DNA of 64,000 bases from JAUIIK01 sp041390865 (GCA_041390865.1 JAWKPC010000013.1:79216-143215); one strand, 5' to 3'. Counted from the first letter of the stretch, positions 27,132 through 36,369 are shown. The notes: generated by a model not told the origin, from the letters alone. A program made the numbers and translations.

Positions 27132-28667
27132 CTATGGCGCAGTAAAACCCTGGAATGGGACCAGGAACGGCTCGGCGATCCAGCCCACCCGCCCATCCGG
27201 TACGACAACTTCGATCCAGGTAAACCCTTCGGCCTCGACCCGCTGCCCGGTGAGCTGAACGACCACGCCATCCTGTAGAGCGATGATGCGCGGCGCATCT
27301 TGCCGGGGATCCCGGCGCACGTTAACCCCTTCCCCGTCCGTAGCGCCAACCGCCATGTAGACGACCGGTGTCGGCGTCGGTGGAGCCGCCGTTGGTGCCG
27401 GCGGCAATGCCGTTGATGTCGGAGCAAGCGTCCGTGTCGCCGTCACGACCGGAGTCCGCGTCGGCCCGGGAGTCAACGTCGCGGTCGGCCCCGGCACCGT
27501 GGTCGCCGTCGATGTCGGAGCAAGCGTCCGTGTCGCTGTCGCGGTCGAGTCCGGTGGAGCGTTCGGTGTCTCGCTCGGCGGTTCGATGGGCTCCAGCCGG
27601 GTGATCGGGATCACCAGGATATCGAGCGCGACAGTGCGGTTCAGGGCGCTTGCCAGCTCCTCTTGCATCTCCAGGCTCTCGGCGTAGAGCAGATCTCGCG
27701 GCGTCCGGACCGTTGCCTGGATGCTGAGGTCGCCTTCGATCTCGCGCTTGTCGAAACTGACGAGGCTGGCGTCCGGGCTAAGCGTCTCGAGATGGCTCGA
27801 GATCGTCGCCCGGATCGTCTGGTTCTCCTGGGCGTCGCCGGCGATCCCGACCATGAAATTGACCAGCGGGATCGCGACCAGCACCAGCATGACGCTGGCC
27901 AGCAGGAAGGTCCGCGACATGACCTCCCGGCGGCGGCGCAGCGAGAGCGGTCCGAACCCGACCAGAGCGAAGACGACGGCGCTGGAAAAGACGATCGCGA
28001 CGAAGTTGGCCAGGAAGAGCAGCAACGCGCCGTCCCGGACGTCCGCCTGCCCCTGGGAGATGCCGATCCCGACGACGCAGAGCGGCGGCATCAGGGCGGT
28101 CGCGATGGCGACGCCGGGCAACGTCGGCGACAACCGGGGCTGGGCCAGGGCGTAGGATGCGGCCAGGCCGCCGGCGAGGGCGATCGTCAGATCGAACAGC
28201 GTCGGAGAAGTCCGGGACGTGACCTCGACCGGCAGCTCGGCCAGGAAGTTGAACTGGCTGGTCGAGACCGCCGTGCCGAGCAGCGCGCTGACGATGATCG
28301 CGATCAAGATACCGGCCAGCAAGGTCACGAGCGCCCGCAGCATCTTCCGGGCGTCGCCGCGAATCAGCGCCAGCGCCAGCGAGAGAATCGGCGACATGAG
28401 CGGGGCGATCAGCATCGCGCCGATAATGACTGCCCCGCTGTTCAGGACGAGACCAAACGTGGCGATGACGCAGCTAAGCATCGCCAGCATCAGATAATCC
28501 TGAGAGATCGCCGCCGACTCTTCGAGCTCGGCGATGACCTCTTGACGCCTCTCCGGAGAGATGCGGCGAGACATCCGGCTCCGCCAGTGGAACAGATCCC
28601 CGGCCGAAGAGCGGATGCGCCGCCAGACCGACGGCGTGCTATCGTCGCCCGCCACCGGGGCGTCCAA
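27132..28667 (-). CDS. DUF389 membrane protein fused to a bacterial SH3 domain
   Basis: 511 residues; the annotated start at 28667 is a TTG, and a later start around the MSRRIS region is possible. The N-terminal half is DUF389: SAAISQDYLMLAMLSCVIAT, LNSGAVIIGAMLIAPLMSPI, about six membrane helices and GVAIATALMPPLCVVGIGIS. A soluble domain (SHLETLSPDASLVSFDKREI) follows, then a Pro/Thr linker (TLAPTSTATTVPGPTATLTP) with tandem repeats, and finally an SH3b domain: GEGVNVRRDPRQDAPRIIAL and GFTWIEVVVPDGRVGWIAEP. SH3b domains bind cell-wall or peptide ligands. An inner-membrane DUF389 core carrying an SH3b tail is an unusual build; its job is unknown. Confidence 0.85.
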   Translation of the reverse strand: MDAPVAGDDSTPSVWRRIRSSAGDLFHWRSRMSRRISPERRQEVIAELEESAAISQDYLMLAMLSCVIATFGLVLNSGAVIIGAMLIAPLMSPILSLALALIRGDARKMLRALVTLLAGILIAIIVSALLGTAVSTSQFNFLAELPVEVTSRTSPTLFDLTIALAGGLAASYALAQPRLSPTLPGVAIATALMPPLCVVGIGISQGQADVRDGALLLFLANFVAIVFSSAVVFALVGFGPLSLRRRREVMSRTFLLASVMLVLVAIPLVNFMVGIAGDAQENQTIRATISSHLETLSPDASLVSFDKREIEGDLSIQATVRTPRDLLYAESLEMQEELASALNRTVALDILVIPITRLEPIEPPSETPNAPPDSTATATRTLAPTSTATTVPGPTATLTPGPTRTPVVTATRTLAPTSTALPPAPTAAPPTPTPVVYMAVGATDGEGVNVRRDPRQDAPRIIALQDGVVVQLTGQRVEAEGFTWIEVVVPDGRVGWIAEPFLVPFQGFTAP

Positions 28668-28877
28668 TCACGTCATGCAGATACCGGCTCATTGACTCGC
28701 GAGTTCCCTTTGCCACCCGAACCCCATCCATAAGATACTCGACTTCGGGGCCTGCGAAGGACGCGACAGACCATGTTAAGATCGGCCAGCGTGCGGCGCA
28801 CGGCGCGCGTTTCAACTGACGGAGATTCTCCGGGATCAGTATCGACGACGCAGAGAAAACGAGCGGGAGCGACCAGC

Positions 28878-30062
28878 ATGAACACGGCCGATGTCATCGT
28901 CGTCGGGGGCGGCGTCAACGGAGCAAGCACCGCCTTCTTCCTGGCGAAGATGGGCGTCAAGAAGGTCGTTCTGCTGGAGCGCCGCCAGCTCGGCGCCGGG
29001 GCCAGCGGCAAGAGCGGAGCGCTGATCCGCACCCACTACACTAACCCGATCGAAGCCAACATGGCCTTCGAGAGCCTCAAGGTCTTCCGAAACTGGTCGG
29101 AGATCGTCGGCGGCGACTGCGGATTCGAGTCGCCCGGTTTCCTGCAGGTGGTGGCGCCACAGTACGAGGAGCAGCTACGCCGTAACGTCGCCGAACACCA
29201 GAAGCTCGGGATCAATACGAGGGTTCTGACGACCGATGAGATCCTGGAGATCGAGCCTGCCACGCGCGTCGACGACATCACCTGCGCCGCCTATGAGCCC
29301 GACTCCGGCTTTGCCGATCCCAACGCGACGCTCTACGGCTTTGTCAACGCCGCCCGCGATCTCGGCGTCGACGTCCGCTCCGGCGTCGAGGCGACCAAGC
29401 TCCTAATCGAGGGAGACCGCATCACCGGCGTCGAGACGACCGACGGCACGTTCATGGCCGACAACGTCGTCCTGATCCCCGGTCCCTGGGCCCAGCGGCT
29501 GCTCTCACCGCTCGGGCTGGAGTTCGATCTGGAGCCGCGCCGGGTACAGGTCGCCGTCTTCCGCTGGCCGTACGGCTTCGACCACCGCCACCCCATCTTC
29601 ATCGACGACTCCCAGGAAGCCTGGTTCCGCCCCGAGGGTGCCAGTAGCACGCTTGTTGGGTTGGAGTCGGGAGTTGATGGCGCGGACCCGGACGGCATCG
29701 CCGAGGGCGTCGACCATGATTATGTCGAGGACTGCCGTGCCGCCCTCTCCCATCGCCTGCCCGCCTTCGAGCGCGCGACGATGCGCGGCGGCTGGGCCGG
29801 CGTCATCACGATGAGCGCCGACGGCCGCCCGATCATCGACCAGATCCCAGCATTCGCTGGCCTGTTCTGTATGTTGGGTGACAGCGGAACGTCCTTCAAG
29901 ACCGCCCCCGCCATCGGCATGGGCCTGGCCGAGTGGATCACGAAGGGCGAGCCCCAGTCCTTCGACCTCCACCCCTTCCGCTCATCCCGCTTCGCCGAAG
30001 GCGACCTCTGGCTCGACGAAAACGCCTACGGCCCGCATCGGGAGCGAACGATTTCGAGGTAG
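28878..30062 (+). CDS. FAD-dependent oxidoreductase, DAO family
   Basis: 394 residues from ATG 28878 (GAGCGGGAGCG upstream). The flavin-binding start is ADVIVVGGGVNGASTAFFLA, then VVLLERRQLGAGASGKSGAL. Substrate-side segments include RTHYTNPIEANMAFESLKVF and the FAD-closing ADGRPIIDQIPAFAGLFCML then GDSGTSFKTAPAIGMGLAEW. It resembles sarcosine oxidase beta/monomeric types and dimethylglycine-type oxidases. It shares the C-terminal RSSRFAEGDLW motif with the oxidoreductase at 11676-12974, indicating a common subfamily. It stands alone here. Confidence 0.86.
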   Translation: MNTADVIVVGGGVNGASTAFFLAKMGVKKVVLLERRQLGAGASGKSGALIRTHYTNPIEANMAFESLKVFRNWSEIVGGDCGFESPGFLQVVAPQYEEQLRRNVAEHQKLGINTRVLTTDEILEIEPATRVDDITCAAYEPDSGFADPNATLYGFVNAARDLGVDVRSGVEATKLLIEGDRITGVETTDGTFMADNVVLIPGPWAQRLLSPLGLEFDLEPRRVQVAVFRWPYGFDHRHPIFIDDSQEAWFRPEGASSTLVGLESGVDGADPDGIAEGVDHDYVEDCRAALSHRLPAFERATMRGGWAGVITMSADGRPIIDQIPAFAGLFCMLGDSGTSFKTAPAIGMGLAEWITKGEPQSFDLHPFRSSRFAEGDLWLDENAYGPHRERTISR

Positions 30063-30163
30063 CAGTCAATCGACTATCGATGGTTGAGCCATGACCTAGG
30101 AGTGACTTCCTATTACGCAATGTGCTCCTGAAAGTAACACTCTGCTGACGGAGGTCATAGAAC

Positions 30164-30556
30164 GTGGTCATTGATCCTTCCAGCGAGTCAAAGAGAACTT
30201 TCCTTGGCGCCATGACCCCCGCCACGCTCCTGAGTTCGTTTGCTGTTCACATCTTCTGGCTTGCCTTCGCGTGGTGGTATCTCAAGCTCCCTGGGTCTGT
30301 CTTCTGTACGCCAGACGAGCTTCGGAGTACAGGGCTCGTTCCATTTGGCGACTTCGGCCCTTGCCCTGATCCTCGTTCTCACCGCACTGTGGTTCTGCTC
30401 GTTGCCTATCTTGGATCGTGGACAGTTGGAAGCATTGTTCCGATTCGACGTCTCGGATTCACAGTTGGCATGGAGATCTGGATTCGCTGGCACTTTATCG
30501 TGATAGGCGTGACTCTAATTCTCGGGCTTTGTTCATGGACGACACTAAATTACTAG
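30164..30556 (+). CDS. small membrane protein, unknown
   Basis: 130 residues from GTG 30164, with GGAGGT eight bases upstream. Three hydrophobic helices are visible: TLLSSFAVHIFWLAFAWWYL, TVVLLVAYLGSWTVGSIVPI and WHFIVIGVTLILGLCSW. Two Cys (VFCTPDE, FGPCPDP) lie in the loop between helices 1 and 2. GC content is lower than in the neighbours. No family recognised; a horizontally acquired orphan is possible. Confidence 0.55.
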   Translation: MVIDPSSESKRTFLGAMTPATLLSSFAVHIFWLAFAWWYLKLPGSVFCTPDELRSTGLVPFGDFGPCPDPRSHRTVVLLVAYLGSWTVGSIVPIRRLGFTVGMEIWIRWHFIVIGVTLILGLCSWTTLNY

Positions 30557-30817
30557 CGTGAACACTCTGCGTTGGTCTACCATTCGGACCGGCCTCTGGA
30601 AATCCCTCTCGACCAGTTGGGAATACTGGATGTTCCACGTTGAACGCGAACCTCGCGGATCGATAATACCGACGTCTACGCTGCATTCGAATCATGCTAC
30701 CTGGCAGATAAGCTTTCAATCTCAAAGACGACGAGCAGGATCGATAACAGGCTGAATCGCAAGTAGCTACGGCTCTAATGACGCGGCATGATAGAGCTGC
30801 AGCAGCCATCGCTCCTT

Positions 30818-30967
30818 CATCGAAATCATGCCGACCGAAGGTCACGACGGGGCGAGTCGGTATGGCAAGTCTGGAAGCCGATGAGGGCAGAGGCGATGCC
30901 CTGCTGGATTCAGGGCGTCGCCGTCGCTTCCGAAGAACTCCCAGAGCAGCGTGCTGGACCGTGATAG
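30818..30967 (-). repeat. duplicated scrap of the neighbouring M42 peptidase gene
   Basis: This stretch aligns along its whole length with 32266-32411, the 3' part of the M42 peptidase gene, at roughly 80 percent identity with a few small indels (shared runs include CAGGGCGTCGCCGTCGCT-type and GAAGAACTCCCAGA sequences). It is in the same orientation as the gene and does not encode an open frame. It is the leftover of an old duplication. The remainder of 30557-31060 shows no supportable gene. Confidence 0.8.
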
Positions 30968-31059
30968 GGTAATCGATCAGGCGCTACTGAAATGCTGCCG
31001 TTATTTGAGTTATCAATGTGACCATAATTGCCTGAGCAAGGGGACATCCCAGGAGTGAC

Positions 31060-32125
31060 CTTTGATTGGTATACCGTCGCTCGGCGCATCGCCGTGCCCT
31101 GGCGCTGGAGCCCGGCATGCTGGTACAGATACAGATCAGGGGAACGGAGCGGTCGCCGGAGGTCGTAACAGAGATCCCTGGTGGCGCTCGGGTGACGCGG
31201 GGCGACGCCGCTGATCGACTATCTGCCGCCGCCAATTATCTGGGACGCCTGCTCACATCGACCGACCCGGCGACGTTGGAGGTGCAGGGACATCCATCGA
31301 CGGGGCTGGATCGACAGGCCGACCGGTTGCTGGTGCTGGGTGGCGAATATCCCGATTTCGATTCGGTTCCGCTGAATCTTACTCGCCGCCTTGCGAAAAC
31401 CCGGGAGCGGCTGACCAGGATTGAGGAGGAACAGCGCCTGCCGCGCTGGTGCTCGTCGCGATCCCGACGGCGAAGAGAGCCGCTAGCCTCGATATGACGC
31501 TGGAGCTTGAAGCGATCGTTCTTCCCGCTGTCGCAGCCTCGCCCGATGCCTTGCAACGTGAGATCGACCACGTGCTGCCGCATCTCAGCGATCATGACCG
31601 AATCACGATTGGCAACCCGGACGGTTCCACGCTGGACGTCGACCGGAACCGGACGAAAGTGGCACAGCGACACCGGCGTGATCCCGGATACGTCGGACAT
31701 CAGCCGGTCATCAACCTGCCGTCGGGTCAGTCTACACCACCGTCGTCGAGCAGAGCGCCACCGGACGGCTCTTCCTCCCACGCGCCGGAGATGCGCGCGA
31801 TGTGACTGACCTTCGAGCCGGATCGTCAAGATTGAAGCCGCCGAGGGGGTGCGGAGAAGCCAGCGGCGATGTTCGACGGTCACAGCGGCGAGCCGCATAA
31901 GTATTAGCCACACCGGGATCGGCCTCAATCCCGCCCTGCATACGGAGGTCGACTGGGTCCTCGTCGACGAGCATCGTCATGGCAGCCTCTTCATTGCCTT
32001 CGGCGAAAACCGCTACCTCGGCGGTCAGAACGCTTCCTCGCTCCAGCATCGACTTCGCCACGCCGTACGCCACCGTCATCTCTAACGGCCGCACAATTGT
32101 CGACGGCGGTACAGTCGTCGTTTGA
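31060..32125 (+). pseudogene. M29-like (thermophilic) aminopeptidase, frameshifted remnant
   Basis: Frame-joined pieces read like an M29 aminopeptidase: near the N-terminus HRRALALEPGMLVQIQIRGT, in the middle ELEAIVLPAVAASPDALQRE and HVLPHLSDHDRITIGNPDGS, then VINLPSGQ continuing in another frame as VYTTVVEQSATGRLFLP, and the C-terminal metal-site block: GIGLNPALHTEVDW, VLVDEHRHGSLFIAFGENRY, LGGQNASSL and (next frame) DFATPYATVISNGRTIVDGG, with a stop at 32123-32125. At least four indels break it. M29 enzymes are metal-dependent exopeptidases. A divergent M42 aminopeptidase is next door. The order of motifs supports M29, but I cannot exclude a related peptidase family. Confidence 0.65.
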
Positions 32126-32212
32126 TCGGCTTGACTGTGAATGCTCGCTTGCCACCTTCCGCAAAGGTAGCCCTGTTGCGTCGGCATCAGGCATAAATTC
32201 GCCTTTGCAGAC

Positions 32213-33271
32213 CTATGCCAGCGGCGGGGGTGTGGTGAAAGGCACCCAGTAGTCATACAGCGCCCCGTCGAAATCATCCAGATCGAAGGTCTCGAAGGGC
32301 GAGTGGGTGTAGCGAGTCTGGAGGCCGATGAGGGCGGTCGGGATCCCCTGTTGGATCAGGGCGTCGCCGTCGCTGCCGAAGAACTCCCAGACAGCGTGCT
32401 GCACCGGAATACCGGCCTCGTCGGCGATGTCGGAGAGCCGCCAGATCAGGTCCTTGGTGTAGTGGGTCCGGGCGTCCTTATGGACCAGCGTCGGGCCGCC
32501 ACCGAGCCGGGTCGGTAGCGTCCGGCGGTCAACGGTCGGGATGTCGCCGACCGGGCCGTTGTCAAGTGCGATCGCCAGGTCGATGTCGAGATCATGACGG
32601 ATCGAGCTCGCGCCGACCAGCCCGATCTCCTCCTGGATCGTCGCGCAGAAGTAGAGATCGTAGGCGAGCTTGTCGCGTTCGAGCTCTTCCAACAGCAGGG
32701 TCATAATCGCCAGGGCGAAGCGGTCGTCGACGGCCTTGCCGGTCACCCGGTTCCGCACCCGCCGCGTCGGCGGATTCCAGATCACGCCGGCGCCGGGGTG
32801 GACGCCAAGCTCCAGCGCTTCCTCCCGCGACGAGACGCCGATATCGACGAACATGTTGTAGTAATCGAGTTTTCCGCCGCGCTGCTGCTCGGTCAGGATA
32901 TGACCGGATGTCGTCGCGAAGTGGCCGTCGATCTGAGCGTCGCGACCGAGGATCAGTGCCGGTTGTCCAACGGTGTAGCGTTTCTCGACATCGCTGCGCG
33001 GGTTCTGCGCCCCGGCCAGCCAGACGAAGCCATCCTCGTCGATGCTTCGGACGACGAACCCGATCTCGTCGGCATGGCCGGTGATCAGCAGCTTCGGACC
33101 GGAGCCGCCGACATGGGCGAAGAGGTTGCCGCCGCGTGCGGTCCAGATCTCCTCGACCTGCCCCTGCCAACGTTCCCGGAGCCAGTCCATCACCGGCCCC
33201 TCCTGCCCCGTCGGCCCCGGCAGCTCCATCAGCTCCCGCATGATCTCGTAGTTGCGCTCGTGGTTGGTCAT
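32213..33271 (-). CDS. M42 family metallopeptidase (glutamyl aminopeptidase/CelM-like)
   Basis: 352 residues from ATG 33271 (AAGGGG upstream); the open frame continues upstream to 33310. M42 metal ligands are visible: KLLITGHADEIGFVVRSIDE (His and Asp), the internal AVDDRFALAIMTLLLEELER (bridging Asp), YFCATIQEEIGLVGASSIRH (catalytic and binding Glu pair) and LAIALDNGPVGDIP. The C-terminal TALIGLQTRYTHSPFETFDL supplies the last His. These tetrahedral, dodecameric aminopeptidases trim peptides in the cytoplasm. Intact, unlike the adjacent M29 remnant. Confidence 0.92.
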   Translation of the reverse strand: MTNHERNYEIMRELMELPGPTGQEGPVMDWLRERWQGQVEEIWTARGGNLFAHVGGSGPKLLITGHADEIGFVVRSIDEDGFVWLAGAQNPRSDVEKRYTVGQPALILGRDAQIDGHFATTSGHILTEQQRGGKLDYYNMFVDIGVSSREEALELGVHPGAGVIWNPPTRRVRNRVTGKAVDDRFALAIMTLLLEELERDKLAYDLYFCATIQEEIGLVGASSIRHDLDIDLAIALDNGPVGDIPTVDRRTLPTRLGGGPTLVHKDARTHYTKDLIWRLSDIADEAGIPVQHAVWEFFGSDGDALIQQGIPTALIGLQTRYTHSPFETFDLDDFDGALYDYWVPFTTPPPLA

Positions 33272-33472
33272 GTCTGTGCCCCTTACCCCTGTCTCCGCAC
33301 TTTCGGGCAAGATAGCACGTGATCAATGCAAGCTGGTTTCGGCTCGGCCGATCCGGCACATCAGGTCGACACCAAAGAGACATCGAGCCACGTAGTTATG
33401 CTACCGTGCCACCCCGTTGAAGCCGCTTACTCGCCGGGAGAAGCACCAATAAGCGACAGATCTTCGAAATTC

Positions 33473-33963
33473 ATGGATCAAGCCCTCGATCTCGCGGAGT
33501 CGGCCCTCAACCTCGGGGAGTTGCCGATTGCAGCGATCGTCGTCCTGAACGGCGAGGTTCTGGCCCAGGCTCATACGGCAGAGCGCAGCCAGAAGCGGCT
33601 GCTCGTTCACGCCGAGTTACTGGCGCTCGAGGAAGCAGACAAGCTACGACCGTTCCCGGGCAATCGATCCGACGTCCAGCTATTCACAACGCTGGAGCCA
33701 TGTCTGATGTGCTTCGGCGCGGCGATGCCGTTCCTGGGGTTGGGAGATTCATTACGCGCTCGAATCGGCCTCGGATGGCGCGATCAATCTCATCCAGTCA
33801 TGGCAGCGCGATGAAGAGGCTATGCCGTCTTACCGCGTCCCGCAGGTGTACCACCACGTCCGCAAAGACCGCACCCGCAGCATCGAACTATTCAGCGAGT
33901 ACATCAATCGTCAGGGAGCCCGGTCCGATGCGCGACTGGGCGATGACGCTCATCCAGAAATGA
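33473..33963 (+). pseudogene. nucleoside deaminase (CMP/dCMP deaminase family), two frameshifts
   Basis: Likely start ATG 33473: MDQALDLAESALNLGELPIA leads to the zinc motifs LLVHAELLALEEADKL (HAE) and FTTLEPCLMCFGAAM (PCxxC). The frame then slips near 33745; in another frame the protein goes on as IHYALESASDGAINLIQSWQ, then VYHHVRKDRTRSIELFSEYI, and after a second slip near 33910 ends REPGPMRDWAMTLIQK at 33963. All family landmarks are kept across the slips. It resembles a paralogue of the deaminase at 19849 but is not identical. Confidence 0.75.
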
Positions 33964-33990
33964 CACTGTCCGCAACCACGCGGCAAGAAG

Positions 33991-34018
33991 AGAGCCGGGG
34001 CGCCGTTGCCCCGGCTCT
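33991..34018. terminator. bidirectional hairpin between convergent genes
   Basis: An 11-base-pair stem, AGAGCCGGGGC (33991-34001) with GCCCCGGCTCT (34008-34018), lies between the deaminase remnant and the convergent ABC-2 permease. It is followed by GTCTTTGTCC on the plus strand and by CTTCTTGCC on the minus strand. Confidence 0.7.
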
Positions 34019-34040
34019 GTCTTTGTCCCCGGCGGGACCT

Positions 34041-34898
34041 CTATCCCGACCGCTTGAGGCGGCCGGTGCGCTTGGCGTAGCGCTCGAAGTAGCCGAAGAT
34101 GGCCATCCCGGCCGGGATCGAGACGACGGCGATCAGACCCAGTGCGGCGAGGTCGCCGAACAGGTCGGCAACCGGCGCGCCGTCGAGAATCGCCGAACGC
34201 ATCGCCTCCAGGACGTAGGTCGCCGGCGAGATGTTCGAGAACCACTGCATCCAGCCCGGCAGGACCGAGATCGGATAGTAAACGCCCGAGACGAGCAGGA
34301 GAATCGACGAAATGATGAAGGTCATCTGTTCGCCCTTCTCCGGGAAGAGCAGCGGCAAGACCGCCCCGACGATCCCGAAGCCGATGAACGAGAAGCTGCC
34401 GACCGCGATCACCAGCGCCGCCCCGCCGAGATTGGCTTGCGACAGACTGATCTCGGGGAAGAACGCGACCAGAATCAGGAACAGCACCGTCGAGCGGATC
34501 AACCCGTAGAGAATCGCGAAGAGCGACATCCCGAACATGTGCGTCACCCGCGAGACCGGCGCCATCATCGTGTACTCGATCGTGCCTTCCCAGCGCTCCC
34601 AGGCGACCGTCTCGGCCACGTTCATGAAGACCGAGTTCAGATAGCCCCAGACCAGCGTCCCGATCGCCAGGAAGAGGATAAGCCGGTTGGTGTCGCCGTC
34701 CTGCGACGCGCCGATGAACATGATCGATAGCGACGACGCGCCGGTGTAGACGAGGAAGGCCGCCTCCCAGCCCCAGTAGCGCTTCGTCAGATAGAAATTG
34801 CGTTCGACGAAGGCGAGAGCCGCCTTGCTCTCCCTCGCCAGAATCCTGTGTGGTGCCCGCGACTCCGTGCCCGGAGCCGCGGTCGGTACGTATGACAT
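34041..34898 (-). CDS. ABC-2 type transporter permease
   Basis: 285 residues from ATG 34898. After a cytoplasmic start (KAALAFVERNFYLTKRYWGW) come six membrane segments, including LILFLAIGTLVWGYLNSVFM, EGTIEYTMMAPVSRVTHMFG (the cytoplasmic loop of ABC-2 permeases), TFIISSILLLVSGVYYPISV and YVLEAMRSAILDGAPVADLF. It pairs with the ATPase at 35010-35867, 111 bases upstream on the same strand, to form an exporter. Likely substrates are drugs, lipids or a polysaccharide; nothing narrows this. Confidence 0.9.
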   Translation of the reverse strand: MSYVPTAAPGTESRAPHRILARESKAALAFVERNFYLTKRYWGWEAAFLVYTGASSLSIMFIGASQDGDTNRLILFLAIGTLVWGYLNSVFMNVAETVAWERWEGTIEYTMMAPVSRVTHMFGMSLFAILYGLIRSTVLFLILVAFFPEISLSQANLGGAALVIAVGSFSFIGFGIVGAVLPLLFPEKGEQMTFIISSILLLVSGVYYPISVLPGWMQWFSNISPATYVLEAMRSAILDGAPVADLFGDLAALGLIAVVSIPAGMAIFGYFERYAKRTGRLKRSG

Positions 34899-35009
34899 TG
34901 GTAGCCCATCACTTTCGTTCGCGTCCCGCCGTTGGGCCGCGTTGCCGGATGGTCAGGTACTCCCGGCCCGACCGTTGAAAAACCCTGCGAATCCAAGTAC
35001 ATCGATTCC

Positions 35010-35867
35010 CTATGCCACGCCCGCCATCTCTTTCTCCTCGATCAGCTCGTGGCCGGTCAGGGCCATGTAGACGTCCTCCAGCGACGGATCGAAGAGGCCG
35101 TCCCGGCCCCGGACCTGCGCTTTCAACTCCTCGACCGTGCCAGTCGCAACGATCCGGCCGTTGTCCATGATCGCAATCCGGTCGCAGAGCCGCTCGGCTT
35201 CATCCATGTCATGCGAGCAGATCAGCACCGTCGCGTCGTGCGTCTCCCGAAGATCCAGAACGAAGCGCTGGACGTCCTTTTTCGAGCGCGGGTCGAGGCC
35301 GGTCGTCGGCTCGTCGAGCAGCAGCAGGATCGGCGACGTCAGGAATGCCCGGGCGATCGCCACCTTCTGCTGCATGCCGCGCGACATCGTCTCCAGCGGG
35401 ACGCCGATGCGCTCCTCGGGAATGCCGAGGTCAACCAGAATCCGTTTGATGTCCAGCCGCAGCTCCGCACCGCTTCGCCCATAGAGCCGAGAGGAGTAGA
35501 GCAGGTTCTCCATCGGCGAGAGCTTCTTGAAGAACGACGCCTCGACCGAGACGCGGTTGATCAACCGCTTGACCTCGGCTTCATCATCCCGGACGTCGTT
35601 GCCGAACACGGTGATCCGGCCCTCGTCGGTGATCAGCAGGGTCGAGATCAGCCGGACCAGGGTCGACTTGCCGCTGCCGTTCGCCCCGAGAATCCCGAAG
35701 ATCTCGTTCTTCCGAACCTCGAACGACACATCGTCGAGCGCCCGGACCAGCTTCGCAGGCTTGCTGCTCCGTCGCAGCAAACCGCTCCGAGAGCGCTTGC
35801 CGCCGAACGACTTCGAGACGTGCTCGAAGCTGACGGCTATGTTTCTGTTCTGTCCTGTCTGGGTCAT
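35010..35867 (-). CDS. ABC transporter ATP-binding protein (ABC-2 exporter partner)
   Basis: 285 residues with ATG 35867 (GGAGATGAGG upstream); the open frame continues to 35960. Walker A is GILGANGSGKSTLVRLISTL, the signature reads ETMSRGMQQKVAIARAFLTS (SRGMQQ instead of LSGGQ), Walker B is LLLLDEPTTGLDPRSKKDVQ and the switch His is in VLICSHDMDEAERLCDRIAI. The C-terminal DGLFDPSLEDVYMALTGHEL is typical of DrrA-like exporter ATPases. It drives the adjacent ABC-2 permease. Confidence 0.95.
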   Translation of the reverse strand: MTQTGQNRNIAVSFEHVSKSFGGKRSRSGLLRRSSKPAKLVRALDDVSFEVRKNEIFGILGANGSGKSTLVRLISTLLITDEGRITVFGNDVRDDEAEVKRLINRVSVEASFFKKLSPMENLLYSSRLYGRSGAELRLDIKRILVDLGIPEERIGVPLETMSRGMQQKVAIARAFLTSPILLLLDEPTTGLDPRSKKDVQRFVLDLRETHDATVLICSHDMDEAERLCDRIAIMDNGRIVATGTVEELKAQVRGRDGLFDPSLEDVYMALTGHELIEEKEMAGVA

Positions 35868-36009
35868 CGAATCCTCATCTCCTGATTCGCGTACGCCGCC
35901 ATCATCCATCGTGTTCGATCTCGCTACATCCGAATTTCCGCCCATATTCGTCAACTCCACCGACGTCCGCCCTTCAGAAGACCCGGTTCGGCGAAAGCAG
36001 GCAACAAAA

Positions 36010-36042
36010 AACCGCGGGGCCGTTTCTGGTCCGCCCGCGGTT
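36010..36042 (-). terminator. intrinsic terminator on the minus strand
   Basis: On the minus strand the stem AACCGCGGG / CCCGCGGTT (36034-36042 with 36010-36018) closes a loop of about 15 bases and runs directly into GGTTTTTTGTTG. It lies 12 bases beyond the end of the small frame at 36054-36235 (frame-corrected), which suggests that frame is transcribed. Confidence 0.8.
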
Positions 36043-36053
36043 GGAAAGTCGCT

Positions 36054-36235
36054 CTATGTGCCGAGAATCTCAGCAGCGTCTCCTCCAAACACGCGCGGGC
36101 GCCGGGCGCACTCCACCCCCGAACGGGCGGAGCTTGGTGTCCACGACGACGCCCACGGCCGGGCCGGCCAGCATCGTGATCTCGATAGAGGTGCTATTCA
36201 CTATGTCGGTGAACGAGCTATTCACTCTGCGGCCT
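36054..36235 (-). CDS. small protein of about 56 residues, unknown; possible single-base frameshift near its end
   Basis: GTG 36235 follows GGAAAGG at a good distance and opens VNSSFTDIVNSTSIEITMLA, then GPAVGVVVDTKLRPFGGGVR. As written the frame stops at 36070 (VWRRRC); one fewer or extra base near 36088 gives RVFGGDAAEILGT and a stop at 36054, exactly before the terminator at 36010-36042. A hydrophobic middle (ITMLAGPAVGVVV) is followed by a Gly/Pro/Arg-rich tail. I do not recognise a family. The ribosome site and terminator are the only evidence for it being a gene. Confidence 0.4.
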
Positions 36236-36369
36236 TTCCTTCCGTGCATGTCAACTGACTGAGAATCTACGAGTCCAGGAGACAGTCTAGGGCCGAATCG
36301 CGCCTGCGTCAAGATCCCGGCGCGTTATCGCCCTCCGGAATGCGCGTGCGTTCGCACCAGAACGCGTAG

